Below, piece by piece: positions 16,508 through 25,545 of a stretch of DNA of 64,000 nucleotides. Position numbers and translations under genes: made by a program. The DNA is from CAVSRC01 sp963798195 (GTDB taxonomy: Bacteria > Pseudomonadota > Alphaproteobacteria > Rhizobiales > Kaistiaceae), in assembly GCA_963798195.1 (NCBI GenBank), contig CAWCSF010000011.1, positions 1 through 64,000 on the forward strand, in the 5' to 3' direction. The notes below the pieces were generated by a model, which was not told the DNA's origin, did no database searches, and saw only the letters and a program-made list of their open reading frames with translations. How positions within the stretch are numbered: the stretch's first letter is position 1; every line of letters begins with the position of its first letter.

Positions 16508-17478
16508 GCCAGCATCCCGGACAGTTCTTCAAGGCATGCGGGAACCCGGCCGATATCGGTTCCGAGCTCGACACGGAAGGCGGGCAGGCTTGTCAGAGGT
16601 AGCACGGCATCAAGATGCGCACGCCGGAGGTTCTCTGGCAATTTCAGCGCCTGCCGCAGACTTGGCATGAAACGCCTGTGTGCCTCCCCCTTTGAAATTG
16701 GCACGATGCGGCTGCCGGCGCTTTCGCCCACAATGACGGGGAAGACCAGCGCCTCGATCGGCATGCTCCTGCGCATCGGACTTTCTGGGCCACTCGGCGG
16801 CAGCAGCAAGATTGCCTTCGCGTCCGGTAAAGCACCAAAGGGAAGATGCAGTGTGCCTGGCAGGCGTGGCAGGAGGTCTCGCGTATGCCGCGTAACATTG
16901 CAGCTGCAGTAGAGAGAGTGTCCAAGGAACCCTTCCGGTGTCCGCTCAACAACAAGACAGTCTTCTCCCACCAGCTGGAAGCCGGCCTGAATGGCGCGAA
17001 GGCAGGTTGTGGACTTGCCGCTGCCGTTCGGCCCAAGCAGCAGTAGCCCGGGTCCACCGGGGGCACAGATCAGGGCCCCGTGCATCGCAGGCAGTCCGCG
17101 CTCGCCAAGCAGTGACACAAGCGACCACTGGAAGGGTCGCGCAATCGATATGCGCGTCAGTTCTTCCGCGCTGGGAAGACACGAGATCGCCAATCCCTCG
17201 CGCGGCGCCACCCACTCCAGCGGTTCGCCCTTCGTCCAGTTCGTGCCGCTGGGCAGCGGAACCCCGGTCTCGGCAACGCTCCATGCGCAAACGGTAAGGT
17301 CCGCTGCCGCAGTGGGCGCGGCAAACGCGATATGCCGCATCGGGTCGAAGAGGCGCTCCGCCAGCTTGCGCCCCGCAACCCGAATGTGGATTGATCGAGC
17401 ACCGACCTGAACCCACAGATTCTCAGGAGAGCAGCGAAGCGCCGCCTCCTCGAACGCAGGGCGCGGGGTGGCGGTCAT
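16504..17478 (-). CDS. HprK-related P-loop kinase
   Basis: 324 residues. The C-terminal half resembles the HPr Ser kinase catalytic domain: HGALI at about 133, Walker A GPNGSGKSTT at 149-158, and GEDCLVV at 171-177. The N-terminal 110 residues have no clear assignment. There is no HPr substrate gene in the window. Kinases of this sort sit in clusters with PqqD-like and nucleotidyltransferase genes (the HPr-rel-A group as I recall the family name) and in some lasso-peptide clusters, where they phosphorylate the peptide. The start overlaps the glycosyltransferase stop as ATGA. Confidence 0.78.
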   Translation of the reverse strand: MTATPRPAFEEAALRCSPENLWVQVGARSIHIRVAGRKLAERLFDPMRHIAFAAPTAAADLTVCAWSVAETGVPLPSGTNWTKGEPLEWVAPREGLAISCLPSAEELTRISIARPFQWSLVSLLGERGLPAMHGALICAPGGPGLLLLGPNGSGKSTTCLRAIQAGFQLVGEDCLVVERTPEGFLGHSLYCSCNVTRHTRDLLPRLPGTLHLPFGALPDAKAILLLPPSGPESPMRRSMPIEALVFPVIVGESAGSRIVPISKGEAHRRFMPSLRQALKLPENLRRAHLDAVLPLTSLPAFRVELGTDIGRVPACLEELSGMLA

Positions 17479-18200
17479 GGAGATCGGGACTTCGGAGGCC
17501 CGGGTTCGGTCCCGCCCATCCGCTTGCGGTCAAGATTGCGCTTGGCGATGCGAAGAAAATCTTCGCGGACCTGCGTTGCGTTGAGCAGGCTGTGATTGCC
17601 CCCGTGAATACGCCGAATCGTGAGGACCTCATTGACGAGGACACAGATGAGACCCTTCTCTTCGGCGCGCAGAAACCAGTCCTGGTCGGATCGGGTCTTG
17701 GTGCTTGTATCGAAACCACCCACGGTCTCGAAGGCGCGGCGGCGCGCGAGCAAACATTGCATGAGTTTGCCGAGCCGGGGCGCGCCGTTGCCCGGCACGA
17801 GAACGCTTTCATCGAGATTGCTGGCGTCGATGGCAACATGCCGCACGAGGGTGAGGCAATAGTCCGCGTCCGGGTTTGCTTCAAGCGCGGCCAACTGCGC
17901 CGCTAGCTTGCCGGGCATCCAAAGGTCATCGGCGTCGAGAAAGGCAACATAGTCGCCGCGCGCCATTGCCAGCCCATCGTTCCGCGCGGCGGCAACGCCC
18001 TCTTGTTTCTTTTTATGCAGCCGCACGCCAGCGAAGCTTTGGGCGATCTGAGCCGAATTGTCCGCCGAGCCGTCATCGACAACAATAACGTCGGGCGTCG
18101 CGCCAATCTGCGATTCGATACTCTCAAGTGCTTCCGCGATGAACGGCGCACCGTTGTGAACGGGCACTATGCAGGACACCAAGGGCTTCCCAGCGCTCAC
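17475..18200 (-). CDS. family 2 glycosyltransferase
   Basis: 241 residues. AGGAG at 18207-18211 is six bases from GTG 18200, so I start there rather than at TTG 18206. GT2 motifs: VSCIVPVHNGAPFI at the N-terminus, VIVVDDGSADNS, and the metal-binding FLDADDLW. A basic C-terminus follows. It is the second gene of the operon, 39 bp after the PqqD-like gene, and overlaps the kinase gene by 4 bp. It would transfer an activated sugar to a lipid-linked or peptide acceptor; which one is unknown. Confidence 0.88.
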   Translation of the reverse strand: MSAGKPLVSCIVPVHNGAPFIAEALESIESQIGATPDVIVVDDGSADNSAQIAQSFAGVRLHKKKQEGVAAARNDGLAMARGDYVAFLDADDLWMPGKLAAQLAALEANPDADYCLTLVRHVAIDASNLDESVLVPGNGAPRLGKLMQCLLARRRAFETVGGFDTSTKTRSDQDWFLRAEEKGLICVLVNEVLTIRRIHGGNHSLLNATQVREDFLRIAKRNLDRKRMGGTEPGPPKSRSP

Positions 18201-18239
18201 ATACAACTCCTGACTCTCGCGGCGACGGCCAACGGGTGA

Positions 18240-18644
18240 CTAGGCTCGGAGCGGAGGGTCCAACGCGAATGCCTGCTCCATGTCGTCAAACCGCATGAGC
18301 GACGGCGCTTCGTAAACTCCCTCATATGCAATTGCAGAATCGCCAGAATCGCGCGGCAATGCGCTGGACAACACTTCTATGAGGCCCTCGTCGAGGAGGC
18401 TCTGCACAAAACTTGTCACGTCGGCACGCACCGTATCCGACGGCACCTTGAAATGATGGGCGATCTTCGCGGCAATCCCCTCGACCGTCTCCCCGGCTTC
18501 CATCAGTTGCCAGATAATGGCGCCGATCCCGGACGACGAGTAGTAGAGCCCCGTCCGCAGGTTTATGGCGACGACCTCTCCGTCCATGACCTTGCCGGCA
18601 ACATGGTCGGGGGGCCGCAATGCGGAATTTGGCGGAATACTCAT
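18240..18644 (-). CDS. PqqD-like (RRE-type) protein
   Basis: 134 residues from ATG 18644; the frame is open to 18731 and the upstream start cannot be excluded, since neither has a strong Shine-Dalgarno. The core VVAINLRTGLYYSSSGIGAIIWQLMEAGETVEGIAAKI is typical of the PqqD/RiPP recognition element fold. The C-terminal 40 residues are acidic and unassigned. In RiPP pathways this fold binds leader peptides. It is the first gene of the operon. No obvious precursor peptide gene accompanies it. Confidence 0.8.
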   Translation of the reverse strand: MSIPPNSALRPPDHVAGKVMDGEVVAINLRTGLYYSSSGIGAIIWQLMEAGETVEGIAAKIAHHFKVPSDTVRADVTSFVQSLLDEGLIEVLSSALPRDSGDSAIAYEGVYEAPSLMRFDDMEQAFALDPPLRA

Positions 18645-18982
18645 CAATATCAGTGTCTTCTGAAAGGCGCCCGGGGGAACTAGCGACGGCACATGATCCA
18701 GCGACGATCCTTCCCGTTGCCCCCTCAACATCTATAATAAGGCGCTCCAATCGCCAAGAGTTCGCCACGCGCCCTCGCTGAATGCTCAGGGTATCCTTCG
18801 GGCCATCCGATGGTTGTGGGTTGCAGGAAGGCGGCTGAGATGCGACTGGATCCACGGTTCGGAACTGGCAGGCTGACCTGACTGAGTCGAACACAAGGCG
18901 TTCATACGGCCCCTCCCGATGGCCGGGATGGGCCGACCTGGATGCGGCAACCTTCATCGTCCGGCGCGACCGATAGCAGCGC
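18645..18982. other. intergenic region between PqqD-like operon and ABC exporter
   Basis: 338 bp between divergent operons; presumably holds both promoters. A TATAAT at 18733-18738 on the plus strand lacks a convincing -35. The only small frames are a 14-codon one at 18693, an 18-codon one at 18782 and a 23-codon one at 18810-18881; none has a good ribosome binding site. I see no credible precursor-peptide gene. Confidence 0.5.
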
Positions 18983-20773
18983 ATGACAACAGCACTCGGA
19001 AATGCTGCCGGCCCTGGCGACGGCCTGTCTTCATCTCTCCGCCGTCTTTTCGGCCAACTCTCTTCTCGCCGACGCGTGCAGTTATTCTTCATTGTCGGCC
19101 TGACATTGATCGGGGCAGTCGCCGAGTTGGCGACAATCGGCGCCGTGCTACCCTTCCTTATCCTCATCGCCAAACCAGGTTCGATCGAACGCCTTCCTTT
19201 GCTGGGAAAGCTGTTCGACAACCTGGGCACTCCGCCAGGTGGGGCACTGACCGTCGCAGCAGTGCTTTTTGCTGGAGTGGCGATCTGTGCAGCGGCGATA
19301 CGGCTCCTTTTGACGTGGACGAGCCAGAAATTCGTTTTTCGGCTTGGCCACGACCTTGGATGCCAAGTCTATCGGCACGCCCTCTACCAACCCTACTCCA
19401 ACCACATCGACCGCAATTCCAGCACGGTCATCTCCAACATCAATAAGGTGCAGTCCGTGGCGGCCAATTTGCTGCTGCCTCTCATCCAAGGCATGGCCGC
19501 CTCGGTCATAGCTGCATTCATTATCGTCGGCCTGACCGTCATCGACCCGTTGATGGCCGCCATGGCGGCTGGCGGCTTCGGATCGATGTATCTGGCGGTT
19601 TCCTTCGCCACGCGCCGACGCCTGAAGGCGAACAGCAAACTGATCGCGGCGGCGCAGACCGAACGGATCAGGACCGTTCAGGAAGGGCTTGGCGGAATTC
19701 GCGACGTACTTCTTGACGGAACACAGCATGTCTACGTTGCCAAGTTTGCATCGATCAACTCCGAATTGCGTGACGTACAGGCAGCAAGCGCCTTCATCGG
19801 AACCGCGCCGCGTTATGTCATCGAGGCAGCCGGCATGGTTCTCATTGTCGTTCTGGCCTTGATCCTTTCCCATCGTTCGAGTGGCCTTGCCGAGACGCTC
19901 CCAGTCCTTGGCGCACTCGCGTTGGGCGGGCAGAGGCTCCTGCCGCTGCTTCAGTTGATCTACAACGGCTGGGCACAGGTATCCCTCAATCGCCACAACC
20001 TGCTCGACGTGCTCCACGCCCTCGGCCCGGCCACCTCCTTCTCATCGATAGCAGGCAAGTCGCGTGAGGCGCCGCTCCCATTTGAGCGCACCATCAGCTT
20101 CGACGCCGTCTGCTTTCGCTACGGCATCAGTGGCCCACTGGTGCTGAAGGAGGTCAACTTTGTCGTCCCCAAGGGAGCGCGCGTGGGCGTCGTCGGTGAG
20201 ACCGGCCGCGGCAAGAGCACACTCATGGACCTTGTCATGGGGCTGCTCCTCCCAACAACGGGAGCGATCCGCGTCGACGGCGTACTGTTGACACCGGAGA
20301 ACATGGACCGTTGGCAGGCCCGCATCGCGCATGTGCCGCAGTCAATCTTTCTGGCGGATGCTACGATCGCTCAGAACATCGCCTTTGGCGTGGCACCCAG
20401 CGCCATCGACATGGAGCGGGTCGAGGAAGCGGCCCGACAGGCAATCCTTTCCGAATTCGTCGCCACTTTGCCCGACCGATACGACACGGCCGTTGGCGAA
20501 CGTGGCGTACGCCTCTCCGGTGGTCAGAGGCAGCGGGTGGGAATTGCGCGCGCGCTCTACAAGAATGCTGACGTGCTTATCCTGGACGAAGCCGCCAATG
20601 CGCTCGACGAGGAGACCGAGAGGCGGCTGCTGGAAATGATTTCCGCGCTAGAGCCGAAACGAACGGTATTTTCGATCTCGCATCGGTTGCCGGCGGGCTC
20701 GACCGATCTCGTGCTGTCGCTGGACGCGGGAGAAGTCGTCAGCTTGAGGAAGTCCCTGGCGATGAAGACCTGA
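18983..20773 (+). CDS. ABC exporter, PglK/MsbA-type (fused TMD-NBD)
   Basis: 596 residues. An N-terminal six-helix membrane domain (to about residue 330) is followed by an ATPase domain with Walker A GETGRGKST, signature RLSGGQRQRVGIARAL, Walker B VLILDEAANALD and switch ISHR. The overall layout is that of PglK-like flippases for lipid-linked glycans and of peptide exporters. It faces the PqqD/GT2/HprK operon across a shared promoter region and is likely to export that system's product. Confidence 0.88.
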   Translation: MTTALGNAAGPGDGLSSSLRRLFGQLSSRRRVQLFFIVGLTLIGAVAELATIGAVLPFLILIAKPGSIERLPLLGKLFDNLGTPPGGALTVAAVLFAGVAICAAAIRLLLTWTSQKFVFRLGHDLGCQVYRHALYQPYSNHIDRNSSTVISNINKVQSVAANLLLPLIQGMAASVIAAFIIVGLTVIDPLMAAMAAGGFGSMYLAVSFATRRRLKANSKLIAAAQTERIRTVQEGLGGIRDVLLDGTQHVYVAKFASINSELRDVQAASAFIGTAPRYVIEAAGMVLIVVLALILSHRSSGLAETLPVLGALALGGQRLLPLLQLIYNGWAQVSLNRHNLLDVLHALGPATSFSSIAGKSREAPLPFERTISFDAVCFRYGISGPLVLKEVNFVVPKGARVGVVGETGRGKSTLMDLVMGLLLPTTGAIRVDGVLLTPENMDRWQARIAHVPQSIFLADATIAQNIAFGVAPSAIDMERVEEAARQAILSEFVATLPDRYDTAVGERGVRLSGGQRQRVGIARALYKNADVLILDEAANALDEETERRLLEMISALEPKRTVFSISHRLPAGSTDLVLSLDAGEVVSLRKSLAMKT

Positions 20774-20843
20774 GATTCGCGCGGGCGCGACGACCGCGGA
20801 CGTTGCCACCGCTTGCCGTACCGGGGCGATCCTCACGCAACGA

Positions 20844-21749
20844 TCAGGGCATCGGATAGTCGTCTGCGTTCAGAACCCAGCCCGGCTTTTCGGAGAAATC
20901 GACGCGCGGCGGACAGAAAATATCCACGAGTTGATTGAGGTCGGCGGCAATCGCTTCCGACGTGTGGAGCGACGGCGGCGGGATAACCGCGATTGACGGG
21001 CTGGCGCATAGTTCGTGATCGTCGGGGCGCCAGAAGTTTTTGTTCACCGTCCACGGCCAGCGCAGATGGTGAATGAACTCCCCCTCAAGGGCGAGCGAGC
21101 ACTGCTCGAAATCATCGTGAAGATGCGGCGAGAGCTTCGTCGGGTCGCGTGGCCCGTGACGGGCATCGAGGAAATTCACCATGAAGGTGGTGCAACGCCA
21201 GATTCGGCCGAAGCGACCCTTCTCGGAGGGGACGTCAAGGCTGTAGACGCGCAGCCGAAAACCGCCCTTGGGTTCGGGCCACGGCACGTCCGGCGCAACA
21301 TGTGGCTTGGGTGTGGCATAGGCCGCCGCATTGCTGCACTTGGCTGCGAGGTCACTGGATCGCGTGGTGAACATGCGGACGATCGGCCCCGGTGTAATAA
21401 CGCGCAGGCTCGATTTTCCCGGCGGCACAAACGCAAGCGAGCCTCCTGAAACGCGCTCGGTCCCATCTTTCGTGGTGATCTCCACCTCGGTGTGCTTCGC
21501 GGGGATCAGCACGACATATTCGTCAGGCTGCGCGTCGCGCGCGAAAACCGCATCCTTCGATGGCTCGGTGTAGGCAATGACGAAGTTCTGTCCGCGCCCG
21601 TACCAGGTCTTACCCTCGGGCCCGCTCTCCTGTGGCGGCTGAGCATAAAATCGAACGTATTCGGCGCCGCCAAAAGGGCCGCCCGGTTCCGGCCTTTTAG
21701 CGGGTGCCGTCGCCGCCAGGGCCGAGCGTGGATCGCTTGCGTCGTACAT
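20844..21749 (-). CDS. cupin-like protein of unknown function
   Basis: 301 residues, ATG 21749 preceded by GAGAGG. A cupin metal site is suggested by SPHLHDDFEQCSLALEGEF in the C-terminal half, with PPPSLHTSEAI as the matching second motif; the N-terminal half (VVLIPAKHTEVEITT, SLAFVPPGKSS) looks like a degenerate first cupin, so a double-stranded bicupin is likely. It follows the DUF6282 gene by 68 bp on the same strand and belongs to that catabolic group. Substrate unknown. Confidence 0.6.
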   Translation of the reverse strand: MYDASDPRSALAATAPAKRPEPGGPFGGAEYVRFYAQPPQESGPEGKTWYGRGQNFVIAYTEPSKDAVFARDAQPDEYVVLIPAKHTEVEITTKDGTERVSGGSLAFVPPGKSSLRVITPGPIVRMFTTRSSDLAAKCSNAAAYATPKPHVAPDVPWPEPKGGFRLRVYSLDVPSEKGRFGRIWRCTTFMVNFLDARHGPRDPTKLSPHLHDDFEQCSLALEGEFIHHLRWPWTVNKNFWRPDDHELCASPSIAVIPPPSLHTSEAIAADLNQLVDIFCPPRVDFSEKPGWVLNADDYPMP

Positions 21750-21817
21750 GGATAGCCTCTCGGTTTGTTTCCGGCGGTCGATTGCAGCGGCGATGGACGG
21801 CGCGCCCGGCCGTCCCG

Positions 21818-22774
21818 TTATGCAGCGCGCGCGGGTTGCTCCACGTCCAGATTGAGGAGACCCGACGCGTTGCCGCCGACCAGCCGCCGAATGTCGGCTT
21901 GCGAAAACTGCAGGTCCAGCAGCATGCGGACGATCTGGCGAAACCCGTCCACGGGCCTCGGATTGTCGAGCAAGCCAAGGTCCGAAGACAGCACGGTCCT
22001 GTCGACACCCGCAACCTCAATGAGGTGCGCAAGATCTTCGGCGCTGAATTTATGCGACTTTCCGTCTGCGAACATGCAGATCGAGTGCTCCATGTACGCA
22101 CCTGCGGCCACAAGCGCCCGGATGTCCTCATCGGTGCAGCCGACGACGTATGTGGGGTGGTTGACCAGCATCTTCTTCACACCACGACGCTTCGCTTCAT
22201 CGAACAGCAGATGAAGTTCGCTCGCCGGAAGGTGGCCACCGGCAAGGATGATGTCCGCCTCGGCGATGATGTCCAGGCAGGCCTTGGCGTCATCGGAGAT
22301 CGCGCCGTTGGCATCAAGCGCGCTGAGCGGGATCGGATCGAGCATCTTCCGCTTGGTTTTCGGAAAGGTCTTCGCCTGCCCGCTTGCCTGGGCGATATGG
22401 TTCGCCGCCGACAGGGTCGGCATCCAGACGATCTTGGCGCCGATGCTGGCCGCATGGTCGACAGCGTGCGGATTGATGCCGCCGCTCGCATTGTTAAGCG
22501 CCAGCCCAGAGAAGAGACTCACGCCGCTCTCGGGAAATAGCTTCTCAAGGATTACGGCGTGCGAAACGCCGAGATAGAAGTGATCCTTGTAGAGGAGCGC
22601 TCTGAAACCCGCCGCCGCGCAATCCAGCAGTGCTTCGTGGTGATCGAGCAGGCGCGGCATCGCGGCCGGCCCGCTGTGACAATGCAAATCGACGGCGCCG
22701 ACCAGTAACGCCGCTACTTCATCGGCTCTGGCATCGTCGGATTCGGTAGAAGCGGCTTTATCGTTGCTTGCCAT
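21818..22774 (-). CDS. DUF6282 family metal-dependent hydrolase-like protein
   Basis: 318 residues from ATG 22774, where AGGAAGG precedes the start; the frame to 22909 adds an unrelated N-terminus. Amidohydrolase-like barrel features are visible: VDLHCHSGPA as metal ligands, a lysine in LLYKDHFY, ILAGGHLPASE, LVNHPTYV and LSSDLG with a late aspartate. It is divergent from the IclR gene, with an inverted repeat between them. The chemistry is not known for this family. Confidence 0.75.
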   Translation of the reverse strand: MASNDKAASTESDDARADEVAALLVGAVDLHCHSGPAAMPRLLDHHEALLDCAAAGFRALLYKDHFYLGVSHAVILEKLFPESGVSLFSGLALNNASGGINPHAVDHAASIGAKIVWMPTLSAANHIAQASGQAKTFPKTKRKMLDPIPLSALDANGAISDDAKACLDIIAEADIILAGGHLPASELHLLFDEAKRRGVKKMLVNHPTYVVGCTDEDIRALVAAGAYMEHSICMFADGKSHKFSAEDLAHLIEVAGVDRTVLSSDLGLLDNPRPVDGFRQIVRMLLDLQFSQADIRRLVGGNASGLLNLDVEQPARAA

Positions 22775-22905
22775 GGTTTCCTTCCTGTCGCCCGCCTTGA
22801 CCGAGCGGTTGTTCCAGCCTGGCCCCACCGCGCCCGTTGAGGCCGCGCGGTCCGGCGTTGATACAGGTTGCAAATGACCGGCCGCCGCACCAGTATCCGT
22901 TTTCG

Positions 22906-22926
22906 GCATTCCGTCAGGCGGAATGC
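22906..22926. promoter_or_regulatory. inverted repeat, candidate IclR operator
   Basis: Perfect 8-bp arms GCATTCCG (22906-22913) and CGGAATGC (22919-22926) with a 5-bp spacer, 18 bp before the IclR start. The same GCATTCCG half-site recurs downstream of the IclR gene at 23754-23761, before the BKACE gene. This is the pattern expected for an autoregulated IclR operator. Confidence 0.6.
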
Positions 22927-22944
22927 GAGACGCCGGCGCAATCC

Positions 22945-23744
22945 ATGTCCGAGATACCCGTCGAATCCGTCCGCCGGGCGATCAATGTGCTCCACGAGCT
23001 CAACCGGCAGCGGGTGAGTTCGGTTCGTCATCTGCATCAGGCGACCGGCCTTCCGAAGCCAACGATCGTACGCCTGCTGAATACGTTCATCGCACTCGGC
23101 TACGTCGTCAACGACCAACGCCGGGGCGGCTATCAGGTCACGTCGCTCGTCCGTTCGCTGAGCTCCGGATTCCACGGCGATCCGCTCGTGGTCGAGGCCG
23201 CCCGCCCCTGGGCGATTGCCTTCACGCGCAGATTTCAGTGGCCGGTCGCGGCCGGCATACTGGACCGCGACGCGATTGTGGTGCGGTTCAGTACCATTGC
23301 CGACAGCCCGATGTCGCCGTTCCATGCCACGATCAACAACGGCTCCAATTGATGTCGCGCGCCATGGGGCGGGCCTATATTGCCTTTTGTCCGCCTACCG
23401 AGCGCAACCTGCTGCTCGGTATGCTGGCGACGTCAAGCGATCCGGAAAACGAGGTGGCGCGCGACCGCGGCGCGGCGCTGACGCTGCTCTCCATGGTCCG
23501 GCGAGCCGGCTTTGCCGACCGCTCGGCGACGGTGGAGCCGAAGTCCTCCTCGACGCTTGCGGTGCCGGTGATGCGGGGACGAAAGGTGCTCGCCACTGTC
23601 GGCGTCAGTTATTTCACTTCAGCGGTTCCCAAGGCAGAAGCCATCGCGCGATACGTCCCTCCCCTCAAGGAAATGGCGAGGAATATCCAGGCCAGCGTGG
23701 CCATGCTCAGGCAGGACAGCGCGGCTGAAAACGACCCGGCCTGA
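22945..23744 (+). pseudogene. IclR family regulator, frameshifted
   Basis: The N-terminal wHTH (AINVLHELNRQRVSS to ALGYVVND) and part of the effector domain are read from ATG 22945, then the frame stops at 23352. The rest of the effector domain (SRAMGRAYIAF, PENEVARDRG, STLAVPVMRG) continues in another frame to 23744. One additional G in the GG at about 23340-23342 would restore a product of about 266 residues with the expected join NNGLQLMSRAMGRAY. Either a recent mutation or a base-calling error. It is divergent from DUF6282 and precedes the BKACE-SDR-ALDH genes. Confidence 0.8.
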
Positions 23745-23751
23745 ATCGGTG

Positions 23752-23833
23752 CGGCATTCCGTACCGTGGAACGATGGCACATTCCACGGGCCGTTGGCTT
23801 TCCCACCATTGTAGAACCCGAAAAGGGAATGCC
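23752..23833. promoter_or_regulatory. cluster of inverted repeats before the BKACE operon
   Basis: GGCATTCCG at 23753-23761 repeats the half-site of 22906. CCGTGGAA (23764-23771) and TTCCACGG (23782-23789) form perfect 8-bp arms with a 10-bp spacer, and GGGAATGCC at 23825-23833 is a further half-site. These lie before the start I chose for the BKACE gene (23877), so they are likely operators. Confidence 0.5.
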
Positions 23834-23876
23834 GTCTAAACGGCAGCAGGGAACGCCTCGGGATTCAGGCCAGTCG

Positions 23877-24755
23877 ATGCAATCGCGTGTCATCGTCACA
23901 TGCGCCGTAACCGGCAACCAGACCACGCCGGAGATGACTCCGCATTTGCCGGTCACGCCTGAGGAAATCGCCGAGGCCTGCCTCGGAGCCGCCGAATCCG
24001 GCGCCGCCATCGTGCATATCCATGTGCGCGATCCGAAGACCGGCTCTCCGTCCATGGACATCGACCTCTATCGCGATGTCATGGATCGTATTCGCGCCAG
24101 GAACAAGCAGGTCATCCTTAACCTGACCACCGGGCCGGGCGGCCGCTTCGCTCCCGACGAAGACGATCCGAAGGTCGCTGGTCCCGGCACCACGCTGACG
24201 CGGCCCGAAAACAGGGTTGCGCATATCGCGCTCCTCAAGCCGGACATCTGCACACTCGATCTCAACACCATGAACTCTGGCAAGCAGGTCGTCATCAATA
24301 CGCCGCTGAACGTGCGCCGCATGGCGGCGGTAATTCGCGAAGCAGGCGTCAGGCCCGAGGTCGAATTGTTCGATTCCGGTGACATCGCGCTGTGCAGAGA
24401 TCTTGTCAGCGACGGCACACTCGAAGCTCCGGTCATGTGTTCGATCGTGATGGGCGTGAAGTACGGATTCCAGCCGTCGCCCGAAACGGTGCTCTATGCG
24501 CGCGGGCTGTTGCCGGCCGGCACCGCGTGGACCGCGTTCGGCACGGGCCGATCGGCGTTTCCGATGGTAGCGCAGTCCTATCTGGCTGGCGGACATGTTC
24601 GCGTCGGGCTGGAAGATGCCATCTATGTCGAGAAAGGCGTCCTCGCTCAGTCCAATGCCGCCATGGTTGATAAGGCGCGCGGCATCGTGGAATCGCTCGG
24701 CGGACAAATCGCGACAGCCTTACAGGCGCGTGAAATGCTATCGCTGGCGGCGTGA
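23877..24755 (+). CDS. beta-keto acid cleavage enzyme (BKACE, DUF849)
   Basis: 292 residues from ATG 23877 (QSRVIVTCAVTGNQTTPEMT); the frame is open from 23766 but that segment holds inverted repeats. Zinc ligands in IVHIHVRDP, substrate residues in VELFDSGD, and the C-terminal VRVGLEDAIYVEKG fit the family. It starts a run BKACE-SDR-ALDH with gaps of 12 and 19 bp. The probable product of the group is an acyl-CoA entering central metabolism; the starting keto acid is unknown. It is a different subgroup from the BKACE at 12435. Confidence 0.88.
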   Translation: MQSRVIVTCAVTGNQTTPEMTPHLPVTPEEIAEACLGAAESGAAIVHIHVRDPKTGSPSMDIDLYRDVMDRIRARNKQVILNLTTGPGGRFAPDEDDPKVAGPGTTLTRPENRVAHIALLKPDICTLDLNTMNSGKQVVINTPLNVRRMAAVIREAGVRPEVELFDSGDIALCRDLVSDGTLEAPVMCSIVMGVKYGFQPSPETVLYARGLLPAGTAWTAFGTGRSAFPMVAQSYLAGGHVRVGLEDAIYVEKGVLAQSNAAMVDKARGIVESLGGQIATALQAREMLSLAA

Positions 24756-24767
24756 CGGGAGAGGCCG

Positions 24768-25526
24768 ATGAGCGTTGAGGTTCCCGCACTCCCTGTCCCG
24801 AAGATCGCACTCGTCACCGGCGCGAGCAGCGGTATCGGCAAGGCGACCGCGGCTCGCCTTGCCGATATCGGCTCCACCGTCGTGGTCGGCTACAACAGCC
24901 GCCGCGCCATGGCGGAAGAAGTAGTCGCGGGATTGGCCGGCACCGGACATCTCGCGATGCGCATCGCGATCGATGATGCCGCTTCCATTTCTGAGGCCGT
25001 GGCGACCGTGAGCGAGCGATACGGGCGGCTCGATGCGCTCGTGAATTGCGGCGGCGCGACAACCCCCGTGCCCGCCAACAATCTTGAAAGCCTGACAGAC
25101 GACATCTTCGACCGTACCGTGACGGTCAATCTGCGCGGCCCATTCGCAATGATCCGCGCGTTCCGTCCCTTGCTGGAACGCGGCAGCGGCGCCGCCATCG
25201 TGAACATCTCATCCATTGCGGCCCGGACGGGCCTGGGCAGCAGCCTGGCGTATCTGGCCGCAAAGGCAGGTGTCGACGCGCTCACGGTCGCACTGGCGAA
25301 GGTGCTCGCGCCGCGCATCCGCGTTTTCTCCGTCTCGCCGGCCGGCGTGGACACGGGTTTTGTTCCGGGCCGGACTCGCGAACAGCTGCAGAAGATCGCC
25401 GAAAGTTTTCCGCTCGCGCACCTCACCACACCCGACGAAGTCGCGCGGGCGGTGATCGCCTGCATCGTCAACCTGACCAGTTCGACGGGAATCGTGGTGC
25501 CGGTCGACGAGGGCCGGCACCTATGA
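24768..25526 (+). CDS. SDR family oxidoreductase
   Basis: 252 residues, GGAGAGG just before ATG 24768. Cofactor motif TGASSGIGKATA; the NNAG motif reads NCGG; catalytic Ser in IVNISSIAA; active-site pair YLAAK; C-terminal VPVDEGRHL. It resembles 3-oxoacyl-ACP reductase-type dehydrogenases of sugar or hydroxy acids. In this operon it probably makes the keto acid used by the BKACE. Confidence 0.85.
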   Translation: MSVEVPALPVPKIALVTGASSGIGKATAARLADIGSTVVVGYNSRRAMAEEVVAGLAGTGHLAMRIAIDDAASISEAVATVSERYGRLDALVNCGGATTPVPANNLESLTDDIFDRTVTVNLRGPFAMIRAFRPLLERGSGAAIVNISSIAARTGLGSSLAYLAAKAGVDALTVALAKVLAPRIRVFSVSPAGVDTGFVPGRTREQLQKIAESFPLAHLTTPDEVARAVIACIVNLTSSTGIVVPVDEGRHL

Positions 25527-25545
25527 GGGCGGTGGAAAGCGAGCG

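Noticed and set aside
18733..18738. TATAAT as a -10 box for the ABC exporter
   Set aside because: The hexamer is perfect but no -35-like sequence lies 16-18 bp upstream and the gene starts about 245 bp later; left unassigned.
18810..18881. 23-codon plus-strand frame as a precursor peptide
   Set aside because: No ribosome binding site and no recognisable leader; could be chance in a 338-bp intergenic region.
13550..20773. Lasso-peptide cluster
   Set aside because: HprK-related kinase, PqqD-like protein, nucleotidyltransferase and ABC exporter fit in part, but there is no asparagine-synthetase-like cyclase, no leader protease and no precursor gene.
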